NCBI RefSeq assembly: GCF_013523055.1
Contig: NZ_JAAMQM010000016.1
Coordinates: 100,593-164,592, forward strand
From: Pseudomonas capeferrum
GTDB taxonomy: Bacteria > Pseudomonadota > Gammaproteobacteria > Pseudomonadales > Pseudomonadaceae
Direction: 5' to 3'
DNA length: 64,000 nt
Shown here: piece after piece, positions 17,153 to 26,556 of the stretch
How positions within the stretch are numbered: the first letter of the stretch is position 1
How the letters are laid out: each line of letters opens with the position of its first letter
Notes under the pieces: model-generated
What the model was told of the DNA's origin: nothing
Database searches by the model: none
What the model saw: the letters and a program-made list of their open reading frames with translations, nothing else
Translations under genes and position numbers: made by a program

Positions 17153-19393
17153 ATGGTACAGGTGAGAGTACACCAGCCGGTCAACAAAGACGGCAGTATC
17201 AATCTCGAAGGATGGCTGGATCATGTGGTAAGCGTCGATTCGGCGCTCGATCGCGCGGCGCTGAAGGAGGCCTGCGAGTTCGCCCTGGAGGTCGAGAAGA
17301 AAGGTAACCCGACCAAGCATTCCTGGGCCGACGGGACCTCCAGTTTCCAGGCTGGCCTGGAAATCGCGGAAATTCTTGCCGACCTCAAGCTGGATCAGGA
17401 TTCGCTGGTGGCCGCGGTGATCTACCGCTCGGTCCGCGAAGGCAAGGTCACCCTTGCCGAAGTGGGGCAGCGATGTGGGCCGGTGGTGTCCAAGCTGATC
17501 GATGGCGTCCTGCGCATGGCTGCCATCAGTGCAAGCCTTAACCCGCGCCAATCGCTGGTGCTGGGTTCGCAGGCGCAGGTCGAGAACCTGCGCAAGATGC
17601 TCGTGGCCATGGTCGACGACGTACGCGTGCCGCTGATCAAGCTGGCCGAACGTACCTGCGCGATACGCGCGGTCAAGGCTGCCGACGACGAGAAACGACT
17701 GCGCGTTGCGCGCGAGGTCTTCGACATCTATGCGCCTCTGGCCCATCGCTTGGGTATCGGGCACATCAAGTGGGAGCTGGAGGATCTGTCCTTCCGCTAC
17801 CTGGAGCCGGATCAGTACAAGCAGATCGCCAAGCTCCTGCACGAGCGTCGGCTCGATCGCGAACGCTTCATCAGCGATGTGATGAATCAGTTGCAGAATG
17901 AATTGCTGGCTACCGGCGTCAACGCCGATATCAGCGGCCGAGCCAAACATATCTATTCGATCTGGCGCAAGATGCAGCGCAAGGGTCTCGAGTTCAGCCA
18001 GATCTATGACGTGCGCGCCGTGCGCGTGCTGGTTCCCGAAATCCGTGATTGCTATACCGCGCTCGGTATCGTCCACACCCTCTGGCGGCATATTCCCAAG
18101 GAATTCGACGACTACATCGCCAACCCCAAGGAAAACGGCTACCGCTCCTTGCATACCGCCGTCATCGGGCCCGAGGGCAAGGTGCTCGAGGTGCAGATCC
18201 GTACTCATGGCATGCATGAAGAGGCCGAGCTGGGTGTCTGTGCGCACTGGCGGTACAAGGGCACCGACGTCAAACCCAGCTCCAACCACTACGAAGAGAA
18301 GATCTCCTGGCTGCGTCAGGTGCTGGAGTGGCACGAGGAACTGGGCGACATCGGCGGCCTGGCCGAGCAGCTTCGCGTCGATATCGAGCCTGATCGGGTG
18401 TACGTCTTCACTCCGGACGGCCACGCCATCGATCTGCCCAAGGGCGCGACGCCGCTGGACTTCGCCTACCGGGTGCACACCGAGATCGGCCACAACTGCC
18501 GTGGCGCCAAGATCAACGGGCGCATCGTCCCGCTCAACTACAGCCTGCAGACCGGCGAGCAGGTGGAGATCATCACCAGCAAGCACGGCAACCCGAGCCG
18601 CGACTGGCTGAACTCCAACTTGGGCTACGTCACCACCTCGCGCGCGCGGGCCAAGATCGTCCATTGGTTCAAGCTGCAGGCGCGCGACCAGAACGTCGCG
18701 GCCGGCAAGAGCTTGCTCGAGCGTGAGCTGAGCCGCCTGGGCCTGCCGCAGGTCGACTTCGAGCGCCTGGCGGAGAAGGCCAACCTCAAGACCGCCGAAG
18801 ACCTGTTCGCCGCTCTCGGCGCTGGCGACCTGCGCCTGGCGCACCTGGTCAACGCTGCCCAGCAACTGCTCGAGCCGGAACGCAGCGAGCAGGTCGAGCT
18901 GGTATTGCGCAAGGCTACCGGCGTGCGTTCGGGCAAGCGGGGCGATATCCAGATCCAGGGTGTCGGTAACCTGCTCACGCAGATGGCCGGCTGTTGCCAG
19001 CCGTTGCCGGGCGAAGCCATCGTCGGCTACATCACCCAGGGCCGCGGGGTGACCATTCACCGCCAGGACTGCGCCTCGGTGCTGCAACTGACGGGCCGCG
19101 AGCCCGAACGTATCATCCAGGTCAGTTGGGGGCCGGTGCCGGTGCAGACCTACCCGGTCGACATCATCATCCGTGCCTACGATCGCCCGGGGCTGCTGCG
19201 CGATGTCTCGCAGGTGCTGCTCAACGAGAAGATCAACGTGCTGGCGGTCAATACCCGCTCGAACAAGGAAGACAACTCCGCGCTGATGTCGCTGACCATC
19301 GAGATCCCCGGCCTGGATGCCCTCGGGCGCCTGCTGGGACGAATCTCGCAGTTGCCCAACATCATCGAGACGCGCCGTAACCGCACGCCCTGA
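17153..19393 (+). CDS. relA: (p)ppGpp synthetase RelA
   Basis: 746-residue ribosome-linked alarmone synthetase of the stringent response. The N-terminal HD-like domain lacks the hydrolase residues (YRSVREGK where SpoT has its His-Asp motif), so it is synthetase only. The synthetase domain carries EFDDYIANPKENGYRSLHT and VQIRTHGMHEEAE, followed by a TGS domain (DRVYVFTPDGHAIDLPKGA) and a C-terminal ACT domain. The ATG at 17153 follows an AAAGG site. The 677-residue frame on the other strand is a shadow. Confidence 0.98.
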   Translation: MVQVRVHQPVNKDGSINLEGWLDHVVSVDSALDRAALKEACEFALEVEKKGNPTKHSWADGTSSFQAGLEIAEILADLKLDQDSLVAAVIYRSVREGKVTLAEVGQRCGPVVSKLIDGVLRMAAISASLNPRQSLVLGSQAQVENLRKMLVAMVDDVRVPLIKLAERTCAIRAVKAADDEKRLRVAREVFDIYAPLAHRLGIGHIKWELEDLSFRYLEPDQYKQIAKLLHERRLDRERFISDVMNQLQNELLATGVNADISGRAKHIYSIWRKMQRKGLEFSQIYDVRAVRVLVPEIRDCYTALGIVHTLWRHIPKEFDDYIANPKENGYRSLHTAVIGPEGKVLEVQIRTHGMHEEAELGVCAHWRYKGTDVKPSSNHYEEKISWLRQVLEWHEELGDIGGLAEQLRVDIEPDRVYVFTPDGHAIDLPKGATPLDFAYRVHTEIGHNCRGAKINGRIVPLNYSLQTGEQVEIITSKHGNPSRDWLNSNLGYVTTSRARAKIVHWFKLQARDQNVAAGKSLLERELSRLGLPQVDFERLAEKANLKTAEDLFAALGAGDLRLAHLVNAAQQLLEPERSEQVELVLRKATGVRSGKRGDIQIQGVGNLLTQMAGCCQPLPGEAIVGYITQGRGVTIHRQDCASVLQLTGREPERIIQVSWGPVPVQTYPVDIIIRAYDRPGLLRDVSQVLLNEKINVLAVNTRSNKEDNSALMSLTIEIPGLDALGRLLGRISQLPNIIETRRNRTP

Positions 19394-19400
19394 TCACATC

Positions 19401-19430
19401 GATCGCGGGCCCGTGAGTGGGCCCGCGATC
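19401..19430. terminator. Perfect 12-bp hairpin between relA and mazG
   Basis: GATCGCGGGCCC and GGGCCCGCGATC pair perfectly around a six-base loop, starting eight bases after the relA stop and ending 13 bases before the mazG start. There is no U-run, so it is not a classical intrinsic terminator. It could stabilise the relA mRNA end or limit read-through. Confidence 0.55.
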
Positions 19431-19443
19431 CATAGGACCCGAG

Positions 19444-20277
19444 ATGACCTACACCCTTGATGATCTGCTCCAGCTCATGGCCCGCCTGCGTGATCCGCAG
19501 CACGGTTGCCCATGGGACCTGAAGCAGGACTATGCCAGTATCGTCCCGCATACCCTGGAAGAAGCCTATGAAGTCGCCGATACCATCGAGCGTGGCGATT
19601 TCGAGCATCTGCAGGGCGAGCTGGGTGACCTGCTGTTCCAGGTGATCTACTACAGCCAGCTGGCCCGTGAGGAGGGACGCTTCGAGTTCGCCGGGGTGGT
19701 GGATGCCATTACCCGCAAGCTGATTCGTCGTCACCCGCATGTCTTCCCCACCGGCGACCTGCATGCGCCGCTGGACACGCCGAGCCTGAGCGAAGCCCAG
19801 GTCAAGCGGCGCTGGGAAGAAATCAAAGCCGAGGAACGGGCACAAAAGCAGGTGCCGGAGCAATTGTCGTTGCTCGACGATGTGCCCGCGGCCTTGCCAG
19901 CGTTGTCACGGGCGGCCAAGCTGCAAAAACGTGTGGCCCAGGTCGGCTTCGATTGGCCCGACGCATTGCCGGTACTGGACAAGGTGCGCGAGGAACTGGA
20001 CGAGGTGCTGCAGGCCATGGCCGGCAGCGACCCCAGGGCGATCGAGGACGAAGTCGGCGATCTGCTGTTCGCCACCGTCAACCTTGCCCGGCACCTCAAG
20101 CTGGACCCGGAAAACGCACTGCGCGGTGCCAACCGCAAGTTCGAACGTCGTTTCCGTTTCATCGAGCAGGCATTGCGCGATAATGGCCGGCCGATTGAAG
20201 ATTGTACTCTCGACGAGCTGGACGCCCTCTGGGGTGAAGCCAAGCGTCAGGAAAAGAACCTGCCCAGCTGCGGCTGA
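19444..20277 (+). CDS. mazG: Nucleoside triphosphate pyrophosphohydrolase MazG
   Basis: 277-residue protein with two tandem MazG domains: the first shows GCPWDLKQ and ELGDLLFQ, the second IEDEVGDLLFA. It hydrolyses NTPs and dNTPs to monophosphates and in E. coli lowers ppGpp in starved cells, fitting its place after relA. The inner ATG 19444 gives the family N-terminus MTYTLDDLLQLMARLRDP; the frame from 19417 begins inside the hairpin. Confidence 0.96.
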   Translation: MTYTLDDLLQLMARLRDPQHGCPWDLKQDYASIVPHTLEEAYEVADTIERGDFEHLQGELGDLLFQVIYYSQLAREEGRFEFAGVVDAITRKLIRRHPHVFPTGDLHAPLDTPSLSEAQVKRRWEEIKAEERAQKQVPEQLSLLDDVPAALPALSRAAKLQKRVAQVGFDWPDALPVLDKVREELDEVLQAMAGSDPRAIEDEVGDLLFATVNLARHLKLDPENALRGANRKFERRFRFIEQALRDNGRPIEDCTLDELDALWGEAKRQEKNLPSCG

Positions 20278-20303
20278 GCCGATGCATAAGTGAGTGAACA
20301 TCG

Positions 20304-20843
20304 ATGAGCCTTTCCCTTCGCGACCAATTGCTCAAGGCCGGACTGGTCAACCAGAAACAGGTCAAGCAGGTCAACAAAACCGAAAAGAAACAGAAACGCC
20401 TGGAGCAGAAAGGCCAGGTGGAAATCGACGACAGCCAGCAGCGTCAGGCCAGGGAGGCCGTGGCCGAGAAGGCCAGGCGCGACCAGGAGCTGAATCGTCA
20501 GCAACAGGAAAAGGCCGAACAGAAGGCCCGTGCCGCCCAGGTCAAGCAACTGATCGAAGCGTCGCGCCTGCCCAAGCTCACCACCGAGGACTACTACAAC
20601 TTCGTCGATGACAAGAAGGTCAAGCGCATCGCGGTCAACGCCCTCATGCGCAGCAAGCTGAGCAGCGGTTCGTTGGCGATCGTTGCTCATGGCGGCGGGT
20701 ACGAGGTGATCCCTCGCGAAGCGGCAGTCAAGATCCAGGAGCGTGATGCCAGGCGCATCCTGCTGCTGAACACCCAGGTCGAGGAACCGGATGCGGACGA
20801 TCCGTATGCGGCTTACAAGATCCCGGACGATCTGATGTGGTAA
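20304..20843 (+). CDS. DUF2058 nucleoprotein/polynucleotide-associated family protein
   Basis: 179-residue highly charged protein starting MSLSLRDQLLKAGLV, the signature of DUF2058 (YaiL-like). A Lys/Glu/Gln-rich helix spans about residues 20-90, and the folded C-terminal part has TTEDYYNFVDDKKVKRI. The role is unknown; nucleic-acid contact is suggested only by charge. It follows mazG by 26 bases and ends at a strong hairpin terminator. Confidence 0.9.
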   Translation: MSLSLRDQLLKAGLVNQKQVKQVNKTEKKQKRLEQKGQVEIDDSQQRQAREAVAEKARRDQELNRQQQEKAEQKARAAQVKQLIEASRLPKLTTEDYYNFVDDKKVKRIAVNALMRSKLSSGSLAIVAHGGGYEVIPREAAVKIQERDARRILLLNTQVEEPDADDPYAAYKIPDDLMW

Positions 20844-20849
20844 AAGACA

Positions 20850-20875
20850 AAACCCCGCCTTGGCGGGGTTTTTCG
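20850..20875. terminator. Bidirectional intrinsic terminator
   Basis: AACCCCGCC and GGCGGGGTT form a nine-bp stem followed by TTT on the plus strand and preceded by an A-rich tract. It closes the DUF2058 gene and also the small gene converging from the minus strand. Confidence 0.9.
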
Positions 20876-20886
20876 TGCAATACGGG

Positions 20887-21069
20887 TTATTGCGTGGCGC
20901 GCTGGGTCTCGAGTGATTCCAGCTCGCTGCGGTACTGATTGGCCTCGGATTCATCATGGAACATCCCGACCAGCTGACCTTGCTGATGGACATCCCAGAT
21001 CCGCACACCGGCGGCCAGGCCTTCGTGGGACATTTTCGATTCGTCACGTTCGGTTACTTGAACAGTCAT
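20887..21069 (-). CDS. Small conserved hypothetical protein (60 aa)
   Basis: 60-residue acidic, soluble protein starting MTVQVTERDESKMSHEG. The start is set by GGAG seven bases before the ATG at 21069; the longer frame from 21267 has no ribosome site. The core VRIWDVHQQGQLVGMFHDESEANQYRSEL, given here in two parts on reading (VRIWDVHQQG and QLVGMFHDESEA), looks like a short beta-beta-alpha domain. No function known. Confidence 0.75.
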   Translation of the reverse strand: MTVQVTERDESKMSHEGLAAGVRIWDVHQQGQLVGMFHDESEANQYRSELESLETQRATQ

Positions 21070-21350
21070 CGGCAAACTCCACTTTTCGGTTAGATGCGAC
21101 ACTGTGTCGCACGCCTTCTTTATAGGGTTTGTTAGCTGACTAAGTAAATAAAATGGGGATGAAAGATCTTTCATGTGGAGCTGAGAAGGGTAGGGCTCAG
21201 CCATTGTCAGAGTTACTGAGTGCAGCTTCTCTGCAGTCACGATCAGAAAATCTTGTACTGGGTGCAATGCCGGTTAGTTAAGGACGAGCGTTCGGGATTC
21301 CAGATGCTGAGGCTTGGCATTGTGTCCTTTAAATCCTCTGTGAGGCTGAG

Positions 21351-21438
21351 GGCCTCGTCGCGGGGCAAGCCCGCTCGCCACCTGGAGCGTGTCTGCGTTG
21401 CACCGTACCCGTTGTGAGGGGGGCTGGCCCCGCGAGGC
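21351..21438. repeat. REP-type inverted pair
   Basis: GCCTCGTCGCGGGGCAAGCC (21351-21370) faces GGCTGGCCCCGCGAGGC (21422-21438), an imperfect inverted REP pair. It lies in the 429-base gap between the 60-residue gene and DUF3108. The remainder of that gap is AT-richer and shows no gene; a promoter for the small gene is expected there. Confidence 0.65.
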
Positions 21439-21459
21439 TTCCTGCAACCCTGAAACAGA

Positions 21460-21482
21460 AAACCCCGCACCAGGCGGGGTTT
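21460..21482 (-). terminator. Intrinsic terminator after DUF3108
   Basis: AAACCCCGC and GCGGGGTTT pair perfectly around a five-base loop, just beyond the stop of the minus-strand DUF3108 gene, followed on that strand by TTCTGTTTC. Confidence 0.85.
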
Positions 21483-21498
21483 CCAGATCAGCACACCA

Positions 21499-22209
21499 TC
21501 ACTTGCCCTTGACCGACCTGCCATCGACCGTGCCGTCCTGCAGCACGATCACGTACTCCTTGCCATCGGTCTCCACTTGACGCAACTGCACCAGCAGATA
21601 CTCCCATTCCTTGGCGAACCACAGCTCGGTGATGCGCTTGCTCTGGCTCGGGTCTCGCACGCGCTCGACCTTGACCGCATCGACCTGGCCGGTCTTGGTG
21701 GTGACTTTCTCGACACCGAGCACGCGGAAGTCGTAGGTATCGATCTCGTCACCGTCGACCACCTGGTAGGTCATGCTCTTCTTGCCCGCCGCAACGTCGT
21801 GCTGCAAGGCGAGCTGATAGGACGACTTGTCGAGCACGCCGCGGTTCAAGGGCAGGTTGACCGCATCGCCACGGTCGCTACCGGTCACCTTCTTGCTGTT
21901 CCAGTCGAAGTCCAGGTCGACCTTCTTGGCCTTGCCCAGCCCACCGCGTTCGAAGTGGTAGGTCTGCGGCAGCAAGGTGTCGTTCTCCATGCGCAGGGTA
22001 CTTTGCTCGGTCAGGCTGGCGATCATCATGGACGCCTTGAAATTCAGGTTCCAAGTACCGTTGGCATTCTTTTCCAGGCTACGTTCAGCGGTGCCACTCA
22101 TGGGCAGCTGCTTCCAGTCGGCGGTGTAGCTCGCCGAGAAAGGCTTCAGTTCAGCTGCCTGGAGGGGCAGGGCAAGCACGGCGAGAGCCAAGAGCAGGGC
22201 GCGACGCAT
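21499..22209 (-). CDS. DUF3108 periplasmic protein
   Basis: 236 residues with a Sec signal peptide ending LPLQAAEL. The body is beta-rich (FSASYTADWKQLPMSGTAERSL, read as two strands) as in DUF3108 proteins, which are exported and of unknown function, possibly lipid- or envelope-binding. The ATG has AGGAGA upstream and starts nine bases after purN, so it probably shares the purM-purN transcript. Confidence 0.88.
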   Translation of the reverse strand: MRRALLLALAVLALPLQAAELKPFSASYTADWKQLPMSGTAERSLEKNANGTWNLNFKASMMIASLTEQSTLRMENDTLLPQTYHFERGGLGKAKKVDLDFDWNSKKVTGSDRGDAVNLPLNRGVLDKSSYQLALQHDVAAGKKSMTYQVVDGDEIDTYDFRVLGVEKVTTKTGQVDAVKVERVRDPSQSKRITELWFAKEWEYLLVQLRQVETDGKEYVIVLQDGTVDGRSVKGK

Positions 22210-22217
22210 AATCTCTC

Positions 22218-22871
22218 CTAGAGTCGAATCAAATGACCGCTGGCCGTCAGCGGTTGGCCATCCAGTAATGCACCCTCGTCGCCAAGACGCAAGCGTTGTT
22301 CGGCGAACCAGCGCACTGCCAGTGGGTAGATCTGGTGTTCCTGGCGGTGGACCCGCTTAGCCAGGGACTCCGGGGTGTCGTCGGGCGTCACCGATATCAC
22401 AGCCTGTACGACCAAGGGGCCGCCATCGAGTTCCTCGGTGACGAAGTGCACACTGCAACCGTGCTCGGCGTCGCCTGCCTCGATGGCCCGGCGATGGGTG
22501 TGCAGGCCCTTGTACTTGGGCAGCAGCGAGGGATGGATATTGAGCAGGCGTCCCTGATAGTGGCGCACGAAGCCGGCGCTGAGAATACGCATGAAACCTG
22601 CCAGCACCACCAGGTCCGGTGCGAAACCGTCGATCAGGTCCATCAAGGTCGCGTCGAAAGCTTCGCGCCCATCGAAACCGCTGTGCTCCAGCACGGCGGT
22701 TTCGATGCCCACTGCCTGGGCGCGCTGCAGCCCGTAGGCGTCGGCGCGGTTGGAAACCACCGCCCGGATGCGCATCGGGTTGTCCTGCTCGAGACTGCTG
22801 TCGATCAACGCTTGCAGGTTGCTGCCGGATCCTGACAGCAACACCACGACATCACAGGTCTTGCCAGGCAT
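22218..22871 (-). CDS. purN: Phosphoribosylglycinamide formyltransferase
   Basis: 217-residue enzyme that transfers formyl from 10-formyl-THF to GAR in purine synthesis. The GAR-binding LLSGSGSNLQAL, the catalytic NIHPSLLPKYKGLHTH and the conserved Asp in EELDGGPLV are all present. Its ATG overlaps the purM stop (TGATG), so the two are translationally coupled. Confidence 0.97.
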   Translation of the reverse strand: MPGKTCDVVVLLSGSGSNLQALIDSSLEQDNPMRIRAVVSNRADAYGLQRAQAVGIETAVLEHSGFDGREAFDATLMDLIDGFAPDLVVLAGFMRILSAGFVRHYQGRLLNIHPSLLPKYKGLHTHRRAIEAGDAEHGCSVHFVTEELDGGPLVVQAVISVTPDDTPESLAKRVHRQEHQIYPLAVRWFAEQRLRLGDEGALLDGQPLTASGHLIRL

Positions 22872-23929
22872 CAGTGCGCCTTGACGTTCTGCAGCTCGAC
22901 CTGCGCGGCACCTTCGGCAGCGGCGGCGATGTGGCCGATGACCCAGGGCTGTTCGCCGGAATCGCGAAGGGATTGCAGGGCGCCTTCGACCTGGTCCTGG
23001 GCCACGCAGATGACCATGCCGACGCCACAGTTCAGTACGCGGTGCATCTCGTGCTCGTCGACATTACCTTTCTCTTGCAGCCAGTCGAAGACGGCTGGAC
23101 GCTGCCAGCTGGCCACGTCGACCACTGCCTGGGCGTTCTTGGGCAGCACGCGCGGAATGTTGTCGAGCAGGCCGCCACCGGTGATGTGGGCCATTGCCTT
23201 GACCGCGCCGGTCTGCTTGATCAGTTGCAGCAGCGGCTTGACGTAGATGCGGGTCGGCGCCATCAGCAGTTCGGTCAGCGGCTTGCCGTCCAGGTCGATG
23301 GTCTCGATGTCGGCGCCGGAGACTTCGATGATCTTGCGGATCAGCGAGTAGCCGTTGGAGTGCGGACCGGACGAAGGCAGGGCGATCAGGGCATCACCGG
23401 TGGCAACCTTGGAGCCGTCGATGATCTCGGCCTTTTCCACTACACCCACGCAGAAACCGGCCAGGTCGTAGTCTTCACCTTCGTACATGCCTGGCATTTC
23501 GGCGGTTTCGCCGCCAACCAGCGAGCAGCCGGCCAGTTCGCAGCCGGCGCCGATGCCGGTCACCACGGTGGCGGCTACATCGACATTGAGCTTGCCGGTG
23601 GCGTAGTAGTCGAGGAAGAACAGCGGCTCGGCACCGCAGACGACCAGGTCGTTGACGCACATGGCGACCAGGTCCTGGCCGATGCTGTCATGCTTGTTCA
23701 GGTTCAGTGCCAGACGCAGCTTGGTGCCGACACCGTCGGTGCCGGAGACCAGGACTGGCTGCTTGTAGCCGGCCGGGATCTCGCAGAGAGCGCCGAAACC
23801 GCCCAGGCCACCCATGACTTCCGGGCGCGCCGTGCGCTTGGCCACGCCTTTGATGCGTTCGACCAATGCTTCACCGGCGTCGATGTCTACACCGGCGTCC
23901 TTGTAGCTCAGGGAGGGTTGCTTGCTCAT
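22871..23929 (-). CDS. purM: Phosphoribosylformylglycinamidine cyclo-ligase
   Basis: 352-residue AIR synthetase, the step after formylglycinamidine ribotide in purine synthesis. The N-terminus SLSYKDAGVDIDAGEALVERIK (seen as SYKDAGVDIDAG) and GTDGVGTKLRLA are diagnostic, and the C-terminal half has AHITGGGLLDNIPR. The ATG at 23929 gives the family length; the frame from 24157 runs into the divergent promoter region. First gene of a purM-purN-DUF3108 operon. Confidence 0.97.
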   Translation of the reverse strand: MSKQPSLSYKDAGVDIDAGEALVERIKGVAKRTARPEVMGGLGGFGALCEIPAGYKQPVLVSGTDGVGTKLRLALNLNKHDSIGQDLVAMCVNDLVVCGAEPLFFLDYYATGKLNVDVAATVVTGIGAGCELAGCSLVGGETAEMPGMYEGEDYDLAGFCVGVVEKAEIIDGSKVATGDALIALPSSGPHSNGYSLIRKIIEVSGADIETIDLDGKPLTELLMAPTRIYVKPLLQLIKQTGAVKAMAHITGGGLLDNIPRVLPKNAQAVVDVASWQRPAVFDWLQEKGNVDEHEMHRVLNCGVGMVICVAQDQVEGALQSLRDSGEQPWVIGHIAAAAEGAAQVELQNVKAH

Positions 23930-24266
23930 GATCCAGGCCTTTAGGGGGAGGGATTCGAAAAATCGACCGCGAGGGACAAGGCCGGATATGGAGGTGCGGC
24001 TGCCTGAACGTCGCTGGTCTGCGAAGGCGCGCGATTTTATCAGGGTTGCCGGGCAGCGGCCATCCTCAGGCCGACGGGCAGGCCGGAAAACGCCAAAAAC
24101 TTCCGCAGACCGTACGCGACTGGTTGCCGCGCCGTTGGCTGTATAAGGTATAGGCATGGCGACGGGACCAGATAGCCCGGCGACGCTGAGCGTTCATCGC
24201 GGCCTCGCGGTCACAGTCAGCATGCCCGGGCTCCGCGCCCCCAGGTCAACAGGACAGGAATACCCC

Positions 24267-25334
24267 ATGCGTCTTCTAAATTATCTGGCAGTGGCTTGCC
24301 TCGCTTTCGTCAGCGTCGCGGCCCAGGCCGAAACCGTTACCGGGTTGTACCAAGTGCGCGAGCCTGTCGTCGGGGAGGGCGCCCAGGCGCGCGCCGACGC
24401 CACCGGCAAGGCGCTGGACACCTTGGTGCAGCGATTCACCGGCGACTCCAAGGCAGCCCGCAGCCCTGCGCTGGCCGAGCTGCGCAAGGATCCGCAGCAG
24501 ATCATCAGTCAGTTCGGCTTCGAGGCCGGGCCGCCGGAAACGGTAATGGTCGAGTTCGATCCTGGCAGCACCGATCGGGCATTGCGCAAGGCTGGGCTGG
24601 CACTGTGGGGGAGCAACCGACCTTCGATTCTCGGCTGGTGGCTTTTCGACAGTGTCGAGGGCAGCAGTCTGGTCGGCGACGGTCAATCCAGTGCCGTGAC
24701 GCTGCGCCGGGCGGCGCAGCACCGGGGCCTGCCATTGCGCCTGCCGCTGGCCGACCTGCAGGAGCAATTGGTGGCCAATGGCAAGCAGTTGGACGACAAG
24801 GACCCCGGCCCCCTGCGTGAGGCCTCCGAGCGCTATGGGGCGGATGCGCTTTTGACCGTCCATGCCGTCGAGGCCGATGGCAAGTGGCAAGGCAAATGGC
24901 AATTGTGGCTAGGCGACCAGCGCGAACAGGGGACGGTGGAAGCCGCCGATCAGGCGGCCCTGGCCGATGCGGTCATGTCGGCGGTCGGCAGCCGCCTCGC
25001 GCCACGCTTCGTCACCCGGCCAGGCGCCAGCGGCGAGCTGCGGATCCAGGTGCAAGACATGACCCTGCAGCGTTATGCCGAACTGGGTCGAGTCCTTGAA
25101 TCTTACGGTCCGCGCCTGCAACTGGCCGATGGCACGACCCTGACCTACGCCCTTACCGGCAACCCGGACCAACTGCGCGCGCAGCTCGGCCTGGCGAAAC
25201 TGCGTGAGCTGCCTCCCGAGGCGGCGATGCCCGTCACGCCCGAAGCACCGACCGCGCAACAACCCGGTGAAGCGCCTGCGCTTACGCCCACACCTGCGCC
25301 GGTGCCTTTCGATGGCCTGCGGTTTGGCTGGTAA
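24267..25334 (+). CDS. DUF2066 exported protein
   Basis: 355 residues with a signal peptide ending VAAQAET. The family region begins VTGLYQVREPV and includes FGFEAGPPETVMVEFD. A Pro/Thr-rich tail closes the protein. The inner ATG 24267 is preceded by AGGA and gives a proper signal peptide. It is divergent from purM and 12 bases ahead of the perM-like gene, a pairing common in Pseudomonas. The function is unknown. Confidence 0.88.
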   Translation: MRLLNYLAVACLAFVSVAAQAETVTGLYQVREPVVGEGAQARADATGKALDTLVQRFTGDSKAARSPALAELRKDPQQIISQFGFEAGPPETVMVEFDPGSTDRALRKAGLALWGSNRPSILGWWLFDSVEGSSLVGDGQSSAVTLRRAAQHRGLPLRLPLADLQEQLVANGKQLDDKDPGPLREASERYGADALLTVHAVEADGKWQGKWQLWLGDQREQGTVEAADQAALADAVMSAVGSRLAPRFVTRPGASGELRIQVQDMTLQRYAELGRVLESYGPRLQLADGTTLTYALTGNPDQLRAQLGLAKLRELPPEAAMPVTPEAPTAQQPGEAPALTPTPAPVPFDGLRFGW

Positions 25335-25346
25335 GGAGTGTCACCT

Positions 25347-26420
25347 ATGACGGACATGCGCCGTTGGGCCTGGGTGGGTATCGCCCTGCTCGTTGCCGTG
25401 CTGTTGTACCTGCTGCACGGTATCCTCTCGCCGTTCCTGATCGGCATCCTGCTGGCATACCTGGCCGACCCACTGGTCGACCGTCTCGAACGGATGGGCC
25501 TCTCGCGTACCTGGGGCGTCGTCGTGGTATTCAGCCTGTTCACCTTGGTGTTCCTGGCCTTGCTGCTGGTGCTCATCCCGATGCTCGCCAAGCAGCTGGT
25601 GCGCCTGTACGAGCTGACGCCACAGATGCTCGACTGGTTGCAGCACGTGGCCCTGCCCTGGGTGCAGAGTCGACTGGGCCTGGCCGACGGGTTCTGGAAG
25701 TTCGACAAGATCAAGGCCGCCATTGGCGCGCACATGGGGCAGACGACCGACATCGTCGGCATGCTGCTCTCCCAGGCGACGGCTTCGAGCCTTGCGCTGA
25801 TCGCCTGGCTCGCCAACCTGGTGCTGATTCCCGTCGTCGGCTTTTACTTGCTGCGTGACTGGGACCTGATGATGGCCAAGCTGCGCGGCCTGCTCCCGCG
25901 CCAGCGCGAGGGTCAGGTGATCAAGCTGGCCGGGGAGTGCCACGAAGTGCTGGGCGCCTTCATTCGTGGCCAGCTGATGGTGATGGTCGCGCTGGGGATA
26001 ATCTATGCCGGTGGCCTGATGCTGGTGGGGCTCGAACTGGGACTGCTGATCGGCCTGCTGGCGGGGCTGGCGGCGATCGTGCCGTACATGGGCTTCATCA
26101 TCGGGATCGGCGCGGCGCTGATTGCCGGTCTGTTCCAGTTCGGCGGCGACTTCTACCCGATGCTCGGTATCGTCGCGGTGTTCATAGTGGGACAGGCGCT
26201 GGAGGGCATGGTGCTGACGCCGTTGCTGGTCGGCGATCGCATCGGCCTGCATCCGGTGGCGGTGATCTTCGCCATCCTCGCGGGCGGCGAGCTGTTCGGT
26301 TTCACCGGCGTGCTGCTGGCCTTGCCGGTGGCGGCGGTGATCATGGTGCTGCTGCGTCATGTCCATGACCTGTACAAAGGGTCGGACCTGTATGCGGGCG
26401 ATGTGGACCCGGAACTGTGA
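25347..26420 (+). CDS. perM: AI-2E/PerM-family membrane transporter
   Basis: 357-residue polytopic protein of the AI-2E transporter (PerM) superfamily, with about eight helices. The central amphipathic region (LYELTPQMLDWLQHVALPW) and the C-terminal LTPLLVGDRIGLHPVAVIFAIL motif are typical. AAGGAG lies eight bases before the ATG at 25347, so I prefer it to the GTG at 25338. The substrate is unknown; related proteins export autoinducer-2 or act as Na+/H+ antiporters. Confidence 0.9.
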   Translation: MTDMRRWAWVGIALLVAVLLYLLHGILSPFLIGILLAYLADPLVDRLERMGLSRTWGVVVVFSLFTLVFLALLLVLIPMLAKQLVRLYELTPQMLDWLQHVALPWVQSRLGLADGFWKFDKIKAAIGAHMGQTTDIVGMLLSQATASSLALIAWLANLVLIPVVGFYLLRDWDLMMAKLRGLLPRQREGQVIKLAGECHEVLGAFIRGQLMVMVALGIIYAGGLMLVGLELGLLIGLLAGLAAIVPYMGFIIGIGAALIAGLFQFGGDFYPMLGIVAVFIVGQALEGMVLTPLLVGDRIGLHPVAVIFAILAGGELFGFTGVLLALPVAAVIMVLLRHVHDLYKGSDLYAGDVDPEL

Positions 26421-26474
26421 ATACCGGGGCAGGGCGCAAGCCTTTGATTTTCCTTGCGCTCTTCCCCGGGCTGA

Positions 26475-26503
26475 TTGTGCCGCTGGCGTAGCAGGTATAG
26501 ACT
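26475..26503 (+). promoter_or_regulatory. Possible sigma-70 promoter for hda
   Basis: TTGTGC (26475-26480) and TAGACT (26498-26503) are spaced by 17 bases, about 50 bases before the hda start. Both boxes deviate from consensus. Confidence 0.35.
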
Positions 26504-26556
26504 TTGCGCACCGTCCTCCAAAGGCCCCCTGTGGTCCCTCGCGACCGCCCGCCAGC

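Noticed and set aside
17054..19087. 677-residue frame opposite relA
   Set aside because: It lies wholly antisense to a certain gene, a common effect of high GC codon use.
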